From positions 17,097,673-17,161,672 of the forward strand of contig OX439127.1 of NCBI GenBank assembly GCA_949318235.1: DNA of 64,000 nucleotides, in the 5' to 3' direction. A program made the position numbers and the translations under genes. Shown piece after piece: positions 13,114-23,667 of this stretch (position 1 is its first letter; each line of letters starts with the position of its first letter). The DNA is from Ecdyonurus torrentis. Its lineage: Eukaryota > Arthropoda > Insecta > Ephemeroptera > Heptageniidae. The notes beneath the pieces were generated by a model, which saw only the letters and a program-made list of their open reading frames with translations, did no database searches and was not told the DNA's origin.

Positions 13114-13964
13114 TTTTGGCAAAAGAGTCAGGATTTTTCTAACGTTTGTGAAAAATCACTTGACATTCTTGCAATTATTTGCATCACATTTGCTCACTTT
13201 TGAAGTTCAAATTTAACATTGTAAGGAAACCAATAATCAGCCCTTGTAGCACATGCACAGTACATGGCAATTGCAGTACCAAACCGATAGCATCACGAAT
13301 TGTGTTTATCAGCTGATAATTGCCATGAGGTCAAGTAGAATCAAGCTCATTTTTTTTTTTTTTTTTTTTTTTTAACATAAAAAGTCGTTAGCTAAAATTA
13401 CTTGCAGATTGTAATAAACTTAAATAATAATAATATAAAAGTTGCTGCTTTTAATAGTATTTTTGTTTCTGTTATGTGCAGCTATCCCTTCTAGCTTCAA
13501 GGCAGCTAAAACGATGCTTGGCCTACGGGTGCCACAAACTGCGATTTGCCAGCAGGATTAGACTGAGTCGCATGCAAGTAGAACGTGTGCATGAATTCAC
13601 ATCCATGGCACGGCGCTTAAAGAGGAAGGTCCAATTCTTCAAGAACCTCAGCTTAAACAATTACGTAAGTATTATTACCACTACTTATATAAACAATGTT
13701 GATTTGTTTGTACCTAACTTGTTAGATAAGTATGTGCATTAGAAACAACAGACTATAACCATGGTGCTTCTTTTAAATTGACTTTTAAATATAAATTTTA
13801 ACTGATGTAGTATTACTTTCTCATCAGTTTCATCACAAAATATAATTTATATTTAGGTATGAAGTTGTCTTATAAAACAAATTTAAAACTCGTTTAAACT
13901 GTTTTAATGAGACAAGCCATTATCAGGGGCAAATTTCAGATCTTGCATAGATTTTCTGACGATA

Positions 13965-14021
<57 letters not shown>

Positions 14022-14221
14022 TATATATATATATATATATAGGCTATATATATATATATATATCGAGGGTGCTCCGCTATAATGTCCTAAGTCCATTTGA
14101 CCTTGAAAAATATTTTTTGCTGCAAATGACCTGAAATGGATAAATCCAAAATTTGGGGTTGATCCGACGATTTTTTATTTTTCAAGGTCAAGTGGACTTA
14201 GGACATTATAGCGGAGCACCC

Positions 14222-14276
<55 letters not shown>

Positions 14277-16851
14277 CAAAATCAGTCAAAAATCACTTAC
14301 ATGTACAGCTCTGGCCAAAAGTTTGAGAACCATTTGTATAGGCAACCCGCAACTACACTATGTTATCTTTAAGAGAAAACGCTGCGGCCACCGCTGCCCC
14401 GTTCTCAAACTAGTGGCCAGAGCTGTACAGTATGGTATTAAAGGAGTAGGGTACTGACCTTATATCTCAAAAGCTAGAAGTGTTTTGAGTCTAAATTTGG
14501 TGTCATTGTGTAGCTAAGGGTCACACCTAGCTGTGATAAAAATTTCATGATGTTTGACTGTCCTGAAAAAAAAAAGAGAAAAATTATTGAAATTAACATT
14601 GAGCCTTATGGGCTTAAAATTTCAAAAAATCAGACCCCCAAAAATGTTTTTATATATTTGAAAATGTCTCAAGCTGAAGTATCATTGTGCAAAATTTCAG
14701 ATTTTTTTGACAAGAAAAGTTTGAGTCTAATGGTCGACGTCAGTCCCCTACTCCCTTAAATAATATGTTAATTAAAGGAACCGTCCAAACGTCCAAACCA
14801 AACAATATGCCTTTTTGAGCTATTAAACACAAAATGGGATTTTCAAAAATACAATTATTTTGTCCAAGAACCTAATTGTGACGTCCTAAACGTATAAGGA
14901 AATTTTCATCTTATGCAACCCACATAACTTTTTCTATTAAATGTGAACAATCCTGACATCAGAATTGTTCAAAATTTGTGCATTTTGCCTACTTTACAAC
15001 TTTTTTGTGCTCTCTTGTTGGGTTACTAGTAATAGTAAAAAATGAAAATGCTTTTGGGTGTCACATTTTGTGTTTAATGTATTAAAAGTGCATTTTGTTA
15101 GGTCTGGATGGTCACTTTAAGTCAAAGTGCTCTAGTCTCTACCCACTATTCTCTATTATTATTATTTTTATTTTTTTTTTTAACAATTATATACCAATCT
15201 CAATGGTTTGTTTCTCACTTATACATTTTTTTTAAACTTAATTTAAAGCAATACTTATTCCTAAACATAAGTAATTTTTGTTCTTCTCTAAAATAGTTCA
15301 ATAGAAATTAGTCATTAATTTGACTTTTCTAGCTCGCGGAATAAGTGAGCCCCACGAGGGTAAAGAGGAAAACTCTAACATAGTAGATTTCCTTTACTGT
15401 GTAAGTAAAAAATCTTTTTTTCACTTTTTAATCACTTCTTCAGGTAAACTTAGCAGGTAGAGCAAGGGGTACACATTTTTTACTCTCATAGTAGAGGGGC
15501 GTGTACTCTATTTCGCTACCCTCGCAGGGCTCGCTTATCCCGCGGACTAGAAAAGTCAAATAAACGACTGATCACTATTGAATTGTTTTAGAAAAGATAA
15601 AAAAATACTTATTTTTAGGGTTAAGTATTGCTTTAAGGAAAAAAATCATCACAGTTAGGATGAATATTAAAGTAAAGGATAGAAATGCCAGCAAGGGCTG
15701 TACTGCAGTAGAAGTTCTACAAAGTAGAGGTCAAGGTCTCACGTGGCACAGAGTTTATTTATATAGTGAACTCGATTTTGTGAAGTCAACCTTAGATGGA
15801 AAGCCGCCTGGTCAGTACTTGAATGGGTGAATGTCTTTAAAAGTAATTAACTAGGAAGTAAAAACCATTCTGTTTAAAATATATTATGAAAGAAAAGAAT
15901 ACCATCAAACCCATTACCATGGTACCATGGTAGCTATACAGCCATATTTATAAAAGAGGCTAGTGTAACATTGTACAAGGTGGGACCTCACCTGAGATGA
16001 ACAGGTAATAGGAAGTCTTCCAATGGTTTAGTTAAAGGAATAGGCAGATCTTGATGGCACAGTTAACATAACTATTTACATTAATTACGATGTTTTGAAG
16101 GCAATATAGCCTACTTTTTCAGTTGCTTAGAGTGTTATTAATGTAATGTATAAAACAAATGTGTGAAAAATAATAATTGTTGTTTTTCCTATCTTCTTTT
16201 TTTATTGTTTTATTTATTAAACACCAAGGTGTACTTATACATATATACATTGCACTTTACAAATCTACAGTTTTGCATATTGACTTAATGATAGGGTCCG
16301 AGATGGACAGTGAAGTAAGTGGTACCTAGTACAGAGGCCACCACATGACAAGCATACTCATTTATCATTACATTCGTGATATTCTTTAATCTGACAGATC
16401 ACATGATGGAAACCATGCACCGCATAACGTGTAATAACAATAACATGCCTGTCTGTACAGTTTGGGCCTTTCCACCCATTAATATTAAATGCAGGGGTAT
16501 TATAGAAGGCCAGGCTGATATCTTCAGTTTTACTTAATCTATCCTTAACAAATTTAATGTAATTATCTGTTTTTAGAAGTTTAAATTTCAATTGTAGTTT
16601 CGACGATGAAAACAATTAGCTTGCATTAAAGTATTGTATCATAATATCACACTACATGCAGAAGCAGCACACTACAGAAATAATGTAAAATATATTTTTC
16701 TTGATTAAAGGAGGCCAACAACTTCCATCGTGGTCACAGCTGCACAGATCTTGAAGAATTGGGACAACTTTGGGACAAGCTGAACTACTTGCTCAAAGCA
16801 TTCATGGCACGTTATCCAATCTTATCCATCAAAGCTATGCTTTTTGTATAA
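9570..16851 (+). CDS. unrecognised 149-residue protein, four exons
   Basis: Exons 9570-9586, 11476-11584, 13482-13664 and 16711-16851 join in frame (17+109+183+141 = 450 bases) into a complete ORF with GT-AG introns. The start follows an in-frame stop at 9519. The N-terminus is MKWSECVDCPSQPCDLSDDN, with four cysteines and acidic residues. Residues about 29-50 are hydrophobic (FLLAQ, GDFLLLSLLAS). Residues about 48-95 are basic and likely helical (RQLKRCLAYGCHKL, ARRLKRKVQFFKNL). The last exon carries LEELGQLWDKLNYLLKAFMA and ends SIKAMLFV. The pattern suggests a small helical-bundle protein, but I do not recognise the family and assign no function. The last two exons are well supported; the first is short and less certain. 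Confidence 0.5.
11319..11430. mobile_element. hairpin MITE, GTTCGTAAACCCTG family, copy 1
   Basis: Complementary arms TGTTCGTAAACCCTGTT and its reverse flank a unique centre, ending in TA..TA-like bases. A second copy lies at 38137-38245. The arms and centre (CACCAAAAAATG, CATTTGAATAACCA) are shared, showing a dispersed family. It sits in intron 1 of gene 2. Confidence 0.5.
11476..11584 (+). CDS. gene 2 exon 2
   Basis: The acceptor is tttgtcttag and the donor gtgagt. It encodes 36 codons, including CPSQPCDLSDDN and NVQHFLLAQSPETSGDFLL, of unusually balanced composition for this AT-rich window. It ends in phase 0 as the next exon requires. Confidence 0.5.
12017..12919. mobile_element. large palindromic Tc1-like element, copy 1 (carries a nested insertion)
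   Basis: Ends read CAGTGGACTT and its reverse, each flanked by TA. The arms run inward for hundreds of bases (shared blocks CACAAAATATTATGAGTAA and GACGAAGATTGACGAAGA with their complements). The left arm is interrupted at 12192-12374 by another inverted-repeat element. A second copy of the family lies at 38794-39532. No transposase ORF is visible. Confidence 0.5.
12192..12374. mobile_element. nested inverted-repeat element inside the Tc1-like palindrome
   Basis: Arms of about 48 bases begin GTTCGGAGAAAAGTAG and contain GGGGAAGCGGAATCAGCT; the right arm is the reverse complement. The host arm (GATCAG) resumes on the right, showing insertion after the host element. The GC content is higher than in the surroundings. 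Confidence 0.5.
13034..13111 (+). repeat. (GA)n microsatellite
   Basis: About 39 GA units follow an AAT run, 115 bases beyond the right end of the palindromic element. Confidence 0.5.
13482..13664 (+). CDS. gene 2 exon 3
   Basis: The acceptor is ttctgttatgtgcag and the donor gtaagt. It encodes 61 codons with many Arg, Lys and Leu residues (SRQLKRCLAYGCHKLRF, RMQVERVHEFTSMARRLKRK), consistent with amphipathic helices. It is the best coding signal of this gene. Confidence 0.5.
13976..14063. repeat. (TA)n microsatellite, left flank of the 161-bp MITE
   Basis: A TA tract with small interruptions (ggta, ggct) runs up to the element end. A second TA tract (14225-14272) continues on the other side. 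Confidence 0.5.
14064..14224. mobile_element. 161-bp MITE inserted in a TA tract, copy 1
   Basis: Terminal inverted repeats of about 45 bases begin CGAGGGTGCTCCGCTATAAT and surround a non-palindromic centre (TGCTGCAAATGACCTGAAAT). Both sides are TA repeats, so any TA target duplication is hidden. A copy of identical length with very few differences lies at 30891-31051, also within TA repeats. Confidence 0.5.
14306..14425. mobile_element. Tc1/mariner-type MITE, copy 1
   Basis: Ends read CAGCTCTGGCCAAAAGTTTG and the reverse complement, each flanked by TA. The CTGGCCAAAAGTTTGAGA motif is a Tc1-like terminus. The centre contains GCAACCCGCAA and CGCTGCGGCC. A second copy lies at 25766-25892. Confidence 0.5.
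14438..14759. mobile_element. TTAA-flanked MITE with AGGAGTAGGG ends
   Basis: The element runs from TTAA-AGGAGTAGGGTACTGAC to GTCAGTCCCCTACTCCC-TTAA. The inside is not palindromic. The 70-residue ORF within it is a by-product. TTAA targets are known for piggyBac and Kolobok superfamilies; which one drives this family is not shown. Confidence 0.5.
14772..15120. mobile_element. TTAA-flanked MITE with AGGAACCGTCC ends
   Basis: The left end is TTAA-AGGAACCGTCC and the right end GGATGGTCACT-TTAA. Subterminal parts are also complementary (TTAAACACAAAATG against CATTTTGTGTTTAAT). It shares layout and the ACACAAAATGGGAT block with the 346-bp elements at 55710 and 61731, so it is a relative. Confidence 0.5.
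15243..15636. mobile_element. TTAA-flanked long inverted-repeat element, copy 1
   Basis: It begins TTAA-AGCAATACTTA and ends TAAGTATTGCT-TTAA. Long arms contain GACTTTTCTAGCTCGCGGA and the reverse complement. A second, left-damaged copy lies at about 41868-42221 inside a hAT element. Confidence 0.5.
15806..15830 (+). pseudogene. 5S rRNA-like fragment
   Basis: The 25 bases starting GCCTGGTCAGTACTT and ending GAATGGGTGA match the internal control region of eukaryotic 5S rRNA (GCCTGGTCAGTACTTGGATG...) with one visible difference. The rest of a 5S gene is not recognisable around it. It is a 5S-derived relic, possibly from a 5S-headed SINE. Confidence 0.5.
15955..16050 (+). repeat. dispersed repeat fragment shared with 36560-36645
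   Basis: The order of blocks AACATTGTACAAGGT, CCTGAGATGAACAGGTAA and GTTAAAGGAATAG recurs at 36560-36645 with moderate divergence. It is a piece of a TTAA-type element whose other end I could not find. Confidence 0.5.
16358..16615 (-). CDS. possible exon or ORF of unknown nature
   Basis: This 85-residue minus-strand ORF has protein-like composition (AFYNTPAFNINGWKGPNC, then TDRHVIVITRYAVHGFHHVI) with three Cys and several His. An acceptor-like ttctaaaaacag lies at about residue 16, so the coding part may begin there. It sits in intron 3 of gene 2 on the other strand. I know no family and see no neighbouring exon, so it may be a transposon relic or chance. Confidence 0.5.
   Translation of the reverse strand: MFSSSKLQLKFKLLKTDNYIKFVKDRLSKTEDISLAFYNTPAFNINGWKGPNCTDRHVIVITRYAVHGFHHVICQIKEYHECNDK
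16711..16851 (+). CDS. gene 2 terminal exon with stop
   Basis: The acceptor is tttttcttgattaaag. It encodes EANNFHRGHSCTDLEELGQL followed by WDKLNYLLKAFMARYPILSI and ends AMLFV-stop. The heptad-like leucines suggest a helix. Confidence 0.5.
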   Translation, partial: EANNFHRGHSCTDLEELGQLWDKLNYLLKAFMARYPILSIKAMLFV

Positions 16852-16871
16852 TTATCAAGGTAATTTAATTA

Positions 16872-16877
16872 AATAAA
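16872..16877 (+). other. candidate polyadenylation signal of gene 2
   Basis: AATAAA lies 20 bases after the stop codon. That would give an unusually short 3' UTR, so a later site is also possible. Confidence 0.5.
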
Positions 16878-17056
16878 AGATGCACAGGCATATAGGGGTT
16901 GCATATAGGGTGTGTTAGTGGGATCGACTTACGACCAATGAATAAATGCCCTAGTTTTAAAATTTGAAAAACAAATGTCTAAAAAAAACATTCTAGGGTA
17001 GTTAGAAGGTGACAACTATTTTATTTAGAACTGCTGGTTCATTAGCTTTCTGTTAC

Positions 17057-17058
<2 letters not shown>

Positions 17059-17096
<38 letters not shown>
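17059..17096 (+). repeat. poly-T tract
   Basis: About 38 T in a row lie just outside the left arm of the large inverted repeat. Confidence 0.5.
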
Positions 17097-17220
17097 CAAA
17101 AATTTATGACGCATATTAGCAAAGTTAATTAATAAAGAATAAAAAATGAGCGGCAATTTTTGTCATTTTCTTTAGAACTACGAAAACACATACGAAACAC
17201 CTCAATGTAAAAAGTTTATT

Positions 17221-18101
17221 TAACGTTGGATTGAAATTGATTTTTTAAACAAAATACATCATTTAACAGCGTATACAAGGCTTTTGTATTATTATTATTT
17301 TTTTTTTTTAGCAAGTTTATAAAATTAGCAGAGTTATTTGCGCATTTCTAATTATACATTTTTTGGCGTTAAAATTTAGCCACAACTTTGATATTTCGCC
17401 ACACTATTTAACATTAGTGCGAAAATTATTCATGAAAAAATTCATCATTTTTGATAATTTGTTAATATTTTACAATTTAATTTAATAGTAAAGTATAAAT
17501 GAGAATAAGTGAATGATTTGTGCGAGAGAAAAGAGAAGAAATCGTGACGTATTTGCTTAAGCAGCAATAATGTCACTGTGCTAAACTACTACGTAATTTT
17601 GTTTTTATTTATTAAAATAAAAAAATAAAATTACAGTAACAATGAAATAGCTTAATTAAGCAACAACAAAACAACAAAGCATACAAAATGTTCCAAAAAT
17701 ACAAATATTTTTACGATGCTAATGTTTGCTTGAACCAACAAAATGTTACGTGTTAGATTACAAGGTGACTTTTCAGTAGCTTATACAAATACGTCACGAT
17801 TTCTCCTCTTCTTTCTTGCGCAAATCATTCACTTTTTCTCATTTATGCTTTACTATTAAAATAAATTGTAAAATATTAACAAATTATTAAAAATTATTAA
17901 TTTTTTCATGAAAATGTGTGGCGAAATTTCAAAGTTGTGCCTTAATTTTAACGCCAAAAAATTTATAATTAGAAATGTGCAAAGAACTTTGCTAATAATT
18001 CTGCGAATTTTATGAACTTGCAAGAAAAAATTACATCCTTGTATTCGCTGTTAAATGACGTATTTTGTGTAAAAATTCAATTTCAATCCAACGTTAATTG
18101 T
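17221..18101. mobile_element. large inverted repeat with arms of about 340 bp
   Basis: The left arm (17221 to about 17575) and right arm (about 17764-18101) are complementary throughout with moderate divergence. Examples are TAACGTTGGATTGAAATTG against CAATTTCAATCCAACGTTA, and ATCGTGACGTATTTG against its complement. The centre of about 190 bases is unrelated. There is no ORF. It is a foldback-type element or an old inverted duplication. Confidence 0.5.
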
Positions 18102-18202
18102 ACATGAACTGTACTGGTAAAAATTTTACTAGTGTGTCAATATATTGTCATGCTCACTTTGAATGCAAAAATTAGAACAACGTTGTAAAGACTGACATTA
18201 AG

Positions 18203-18701
18203 AAGATGGCAACCTAGCACTTACCTGAATTTACTTTAACTTCTATTTTTTCTTCTTTGTGTATATATTTATATATAGGCCTATATATCGCCCTTGTTGC
18301 GTCCAAAGAGCGTACTTGCATTTTTATCCAGTACCACAAAGGGCATACTTGCACTTGGTTTTACATGTTAAGCTTATGGCGGATGCGCTCGCAGCATCAA
18401 AAGTAGCCAAATGCAAGTGCGAAAAAGTATCCAAATGCCCTTTGGACGCAAGAAGAGCGATACATTATTATTATTATTTTAAGCAGCAGCTTCATTTATG
18501 AAAGATTTATGCCATGTGTAAGCGTAAAGTAAAGTTCTCAATTTTTCCCAGTAAATCCCACATGAACTTGACTAGTACTTTATTTATCCATGGCATAAAT
18601 ATTTCATGAGTGGAGCTGCTGCTAAAAAGAAGAAGAAAAAGAAAAAGAAAAAAAAAGTTACTACTAAACTTAAATTCAGGCAAGTATGAGGTTGCCATCT
18701 C
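18203..18701. mobile_element. hairpin element with a second hairpin nested in it
   Basis: Outer arms AGATGGCAACCTAGCACTTA and GGTTGCCATCT are complementary. Inside, 18283-18464 is a separate stem (TATCGCCCTTGTTGCGTCC against its complement ending GGACGCAAG...GCGATA), and 18482-18626 forms another stem (TTATGCCATG against CATGGCATAA). Confidence 0.5.
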
Positions 18702-19002
18702 TGCTTGTCACCCATTATAATGTTGTTTTAATTTTGTTAAAAAAGTGAGTGTAGCAATATCTTGACAGGATAATTGATTATATCCATAGTTCAAATATTT
18801 TGTAACACTAACACATATAAAAAAATAGAACTTTTACAAATCCTAACATGGAGGAAATATTTTTATATATATGTTACTATAAATTTTTATGTAAATTGTA
18901 AAGAAATTTTTTTATAAAAATAAAAACAAAATGCTATTGTATTGTTTTTATAATAGGTACAATGAAATTTTTGTAAATAACATTCCTATAAGTTCTGTGC
19001 AT

Positions 19003-19027
19003 CCCCCCCCCCCCCCCCCCCCCCCCC
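19003..19027 (+). repeat. 25-base poly-C tract
   Basis: An uninterrupted run of C in an otherwise AT-rich stretch. Confidence 0.5.
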
Positions 19028-19503
19028 TTGGATAATTATAAATGTATGTGATGATAAATGCTGCAATACTGATCTTTCTTTTTATGCACAAAATAAGTAA
19101 CAGCACTTGGGTCATTTTTTGTTTTTATTGGATTGGATTGTATTTAAGCAGAAATTTGACTTTTTTTCATTTTTCTTAAATTGACAACATGGTGCATAAA
19201 AATGATTTTGTTTTGAACTTTCATACAGTGTATGTGTGTGTTTACACTTTACACACACACATACATTGTGTGTGTTTGAGAGAGTATGTAGAATTAGAGC
19301 TATGAGTTTACATTACATTAAAAAAAAATGTATATCAGTTTTAATTTAGTAAATTTTGAGCTCTAATTGAAAAAAGTGTACTTTGACTAGATGTAATTTA
19401 TTAAATGAGAAATATATAATATGTAAAAAAAAAAAAAAAAAAAAAAAAAACATCTAGATAAGTTACTAGAGATATTGAAAAAAATAAAAAAATTATGATT
19501 AGG

Positions 19504-19828
19504 TATAATAAATTTAAAAGAAAAGTAAAGAAGAAACCAGACACATTCCATATTCTCTTGGAGTTTAGTGCCACAAGCTATCCAAAGTGTATTTAAGTTG
19601 TTCCAAATAGAGACCATGTTGTAGAGTTTTTTTGTCTTGCGACCTTGAATCTTACCTGTTCTTTACATAGAGCTCAAAGTTGCATGACAAAAAAAGCACT
19701 TTTACGAGGTTTCTATTTGGAACAACTGATTTATAATCTTTGTGATGGTAAGATTATCACCCAACTACGGGACTACTATGGTAAGACCCTTGTTGGTTTC
19801 TCCTACACTTTTCTTGCTAATTTATAAA
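19504..19828. mobile_element. diverged copy of the CCAGCAAGGGCC palindrome family, interrupted
   Basis: The ends (TATAATAAATTTAAAAG and its partner) and the block CTACTATGGTAAGACCCTTG match the palindrome at 31729-32134. The middle carries another hairpin element at 19596-19725, so this copy is older and interrupted. Confidence 0.5.
19596..19725. mobile_element. hairpin MITE, TTCCAAATAGAGACC family, copy 1
   Basis: Arms AGTTGTTCCAAATAGAGACC and its complement surround a centre with GCGACCTTGAATCTTACCTG and CATAGAGCTCA. Relatives lie at 51250-51411 and 54165-54304. Confidence 0.5.
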
Positions 19829-19875
19829 ACCTGACTAATATTTAACTAATATGAAATTTATAATAATTGTTAATA

Positions 19876-20075
19876 TATCGATCGTCAAGGTAAAGCTTCT
19901 ACGCTTAACAAATTTCCGAAGAAAGGCCGATCTACACTTTACAAATTTGCGGCTACCTGGAGATTCCACACCTGTTGTATATAGCAGTCTCCAGGTAGCC
20001 AGGACTTTGTAAAGTGTAGATCTTTCATTCATTGGAAATTTGTAAAATGTAGAAACTTCATCTTGACGCGAAAAG
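19876..20075. mobile_element. hairpin element of about 200 bp
   Basis: Complementary arms include GATCTACACTTTACAAA with TTTGTAAAGTGTAGATC and CTACCTGGAGA with TCTCCAGGTAG around a short loop. It is probably related to the hairpin at 22998-23164 through the shared theme of TTCCACA and AAAGTG blocks; that link is weak. Confidence 0.5.
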
Positions 20076-20440
20076 ATGGATATACATGTGTATACATTAT
20101 TACCGAAACAAAGCAAATATGTGATATGTTTGGTAGCTAAGTTTATTGCCAAAATTTATTAAGATACATTACATTCCAACTTGCCATATTTTTAAAAAAT
20201 AAATTAAATAGTTACACAACTACATTATTGCTTTATGTATTAATAGCAAGCATGTGTGTGGGTATATATACACTCAAACACAAACATTGAACACAGAGTA
20301 CAACTTTAAACATACCTGAGCGTCTCACCTTCAAATACCTGTAAAGAAATGTATGTATTAAAAAATGTAACATTGCCAATGCTTGATTGTGCCATGTTAC
20401 AACCCATGACTACATATAATATTGTGTTTTATATATTGGT

Positions 20441-20596
20441 GTTGTTCCACTATATTAATTGGCCATTGTTCACTTGACTTAAAAATTTGTCTAACTGACG
20501 CCATATATTAGATTTTTCCATTTCACATCATTTTCAGCGCGCAGGGGCAGTAGGGGATAAAAAAAATCAGTCAATACTTTATAGTGGAACCACCAT
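20441..20596. mobile_element. short inverted-repeat element
   Basis: The ends GGTGTTGTTCCACTATA and TATAGTGGAACCACC are complementary over about 15 bases with one gap. The centre is unrelated to other repeats here. Confidence 0.5.
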
Positions 20597-20908
20597 AATA
20601 CAATATATTACATGTATTACTCACACAAACAATAAAACACACATACACACACACACACACACACATTTTACAATAAAAGAAAAAAAAATATGTATAAGAT
20701 AATAAACTGCGAAGGAAAGAAAAACATTGTAATAATGTAGTCACATTATGCAGAGAATTATTTCATGCAACATCGTCAAGCAATTGAAATGGAGATAGGA
20801 GGGGGTATTTTCTAATGCAGTTAATGTGCAATCATACCAAAAAGTAGAGTTGCATAGGTCTACTAATATCACAAATATTCCCATTCAATTTAATTTATTG
20901 ATTCTATT

Positions 20909-20945
<37 letters not shown>

Positions 20946-22050
20946 AATGCTAAGATGGTCCCTCTCATATGAACTTCTTTTCTTCTCTTCCCAACATAAT
21001 AATCATAGGTCAAGTTGATCATTATCACAGCATTGGAAAATACTCCCCCCCCCCCCCCCCCCCCATCCTTTCTCTATTTCAAAGCCTAGAGCTTGCAGTT
21101 AATCTCCTTTTCTATGATCGTTCTATTGATCAAAGATTGTTATGTAGTATGACTTTTCATATAATTTGATTTAATTATTACAACTAGTTTCTTTCCTTTA
21201 TAATAATTATTATTTTAAGATGTTATATTTTATTCAGGCAAAGTTAATCAAAAAAATTTTTGTTTTCTTCCAAAAGCTGTTTACAGCATAAATTTAACAT
21301 ATGAATATCACTGTTATTGTATTTTAAAATGTGATTAATTATTTTGTGTGCCAGTAACAGATACCTGTGTATTAAATTGTTTCTGTGATCTATGATTTGG
21401 GTCATACTTCTTCACTTTATAATCTTTTTTGACTGTAAACAATGAGACTGCATGGCCAAATCGTTTTATTAATTGTTAATATAAATATTAATCCTATTTT
21501 TTATGTGCCATATATGTTTTTACTAAGGTTAACAAGGCACTATTGTCCTATTGTAATGTAAATTGTCTTGTATTGAGGCATATATATTAATGAGCCTTGG
21601 AATTTTATATTTTATATTTGATATAAAGAGAAATGGTAGTTTCACTGCTGTGCTTCCTCGCTCATACCTAAAATAGAATTTTGTCACTGTTACCTGCGTC
21701 AGTAGCTCTTGACTGCTCTTTGTGCGCTTCCCATTTCAATCAAAATTTAACATGCAATATTTTTGTTTTTATTATTTGTAATTTTTCATAATGAAATGTA
21801 AACTTTCAGTTTTTCAGAACTTAAACCTGATGTGTTTCTATTTTGCTCATAATTTCATTGTAAAATTCACATTGTCAGTAAAGTTACATCAAATGCGTAA
21901 AAAATAAAAATAATAATAAAAACAACAACAGAAAATTAAGCTAATTAATTTGGTGTAACTTTTATTGTTAACATTTCATGCTTTCAGAAGTTATGATGGA
22001 TGAAGTGAGTTTTGTCAATGCGTATGCACTTGATCAAAATGAGAAAGTGG

Positions 22051-22081
<31 letters not shown>

Positions 22082-22534
22082 AGCTCTAGCTGTGCTGATA
22101 CGACATTATTCTGTAACCAATCCAGAGCATGAAATGGAACTACCATATCTTTTTATATTGGGATTTTATGACAGAAATATAATATAATAAATTATATATT
22201 GTTCAAGGGTTCATTGTCAAGTCAAATTATTCTCAAATGCTGATCTTCCGCTCAATAAAAAATTTCCCCAAAATAATGTAAATAAACCATACATGTTAAT
22301 ATTTAATAATAACATATAAGTATTATATCAGTGAATAGGTGTGTTAATAGCTATCCAATTTTAACTAGCTAACCTTTCACTGGCCTTACAAACCAGATCT
22401 GACTGAGCAGGATCTGCTATTTTAAATTGTTATAATCATTTTTAAAACTGTTATTCATGTATAAATGAAGAAAAAAAATACTGCAGTTGATATGTTATAT
22501 AATAAAATGATTAATTAACAATAGAAAATAGTAG

Positions 22535-22955
22535 GTAGAGAAATTAGAGAACGTTGAATTGAAAATAAATAAATAAATAAATAGCAAAGATTCTCTAATT
22601 TATATAATAAATTGGCACTTGGAATCAAATTTTCCCAAAATGTAGACAAGTGCTAGATGTTTTTAGATGAAATAAAATAGACATTAAAAAGATAGTGATA
22701 TTATAGTGTGTCAATAAAATACAATAGACTTACCTAGTGTCTCACATTCTCACACTACATCAAAGGTTCAACATTATAAAATAGCATCAGAATGGCTGAT
22801 ATTTTGTCTATTTTATTTTTTTCTAACAATATCTATAGCACTCGTCTATGCTAGAACATTTGCTTGCAAGTCCCAATTTACTATATAAAAAGAAATTATA
22901 TTTTATTAATTATTGATGCAACATGCTCTAATTGCTCTAACTACAATTTTCTAGT
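22535..22955. mobile_element. inverted-repeat element with arms of about 85 bp
   Basis: 22535-22622 and 22866-22950 are inverted copies of one sequence (GAGAACGTTGAATTGAAAAT against its complement). A third single arm is at 36461-36540. The centre of about 240 bases is AT-rich. Confidence 0.5.
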
Positions 22956-22997
22956 GTTTATTTTGTTTTTAATATTTTAACGCATGTGTGTGTATCG

Positions 22998-23164
22998 ATA
23001 TTTCCGTGTCAAAACAGAGCATCTGTACTTTCCACCCAGCATGGTGAGTGCACTTATAGCGGCCATTCACTTAACATGGTAGAAGCTCCAATGTGGAAAA
23101 TAGAGATGCTCCACTTGCTGCGCTGGTGTAAAGTGCAGATATTCCATTTGAACGCGGAAGCATC
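22998..23164. mobile_element. hairpin element
   Basis: The arms TTCCGTGTCAAAACAGAGCA and the partner ending TTTGAACGCGGAA are complementary with mismatches, as are ACTTTCCACCCAGC and GCTGGTGTAAAGT. Confidence 0.5.
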
Positions 23165-23667
23165 AATATAATTTATATTTATAATACACACTAAAACATA
23201 TTTGAATCAACTTCATTTTATATATATATATATTTATATATATCCCTATAGTTTGTACCTTATTGTAGTGTCTTAGTTGTTAGCTAATTGGAAATCAATC
23301 ATTTTATTGTATATATTGTTACCACTTTTGCGTTTATTATAGTGTCGGCCAGGTTTTAAGTGCCTTATTGTTTTTACTTCACTTGACTGCAAAGACTGGC
23401 CGAATACTATGTGTTGTAATTTTTTCCATTTAAGTTTTACAAATATAGTATTAATTTTTTATACCACTGCATTGTCAATTCTTTATGTCAACTTGTTGGT
23501 GCTTCATCTTTAAATAAACAATTTTATGGAATCAAAAGTGGCAGCATCAAATTTCATTTTTACCTATTGCTCTGTTTTCTTCAATCTACATTTATTATAT
23601 AATTATTATCATTTATTTTTTTCTCATTTTTTGAGATATTAAGGAAAATAAACCATTGCATTTCTGG

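Noticed and set aside
13001..13216. ORF with a long Arg-Glu repeat
   Set aside because: It is the (GA)n microsatellite read in frame.
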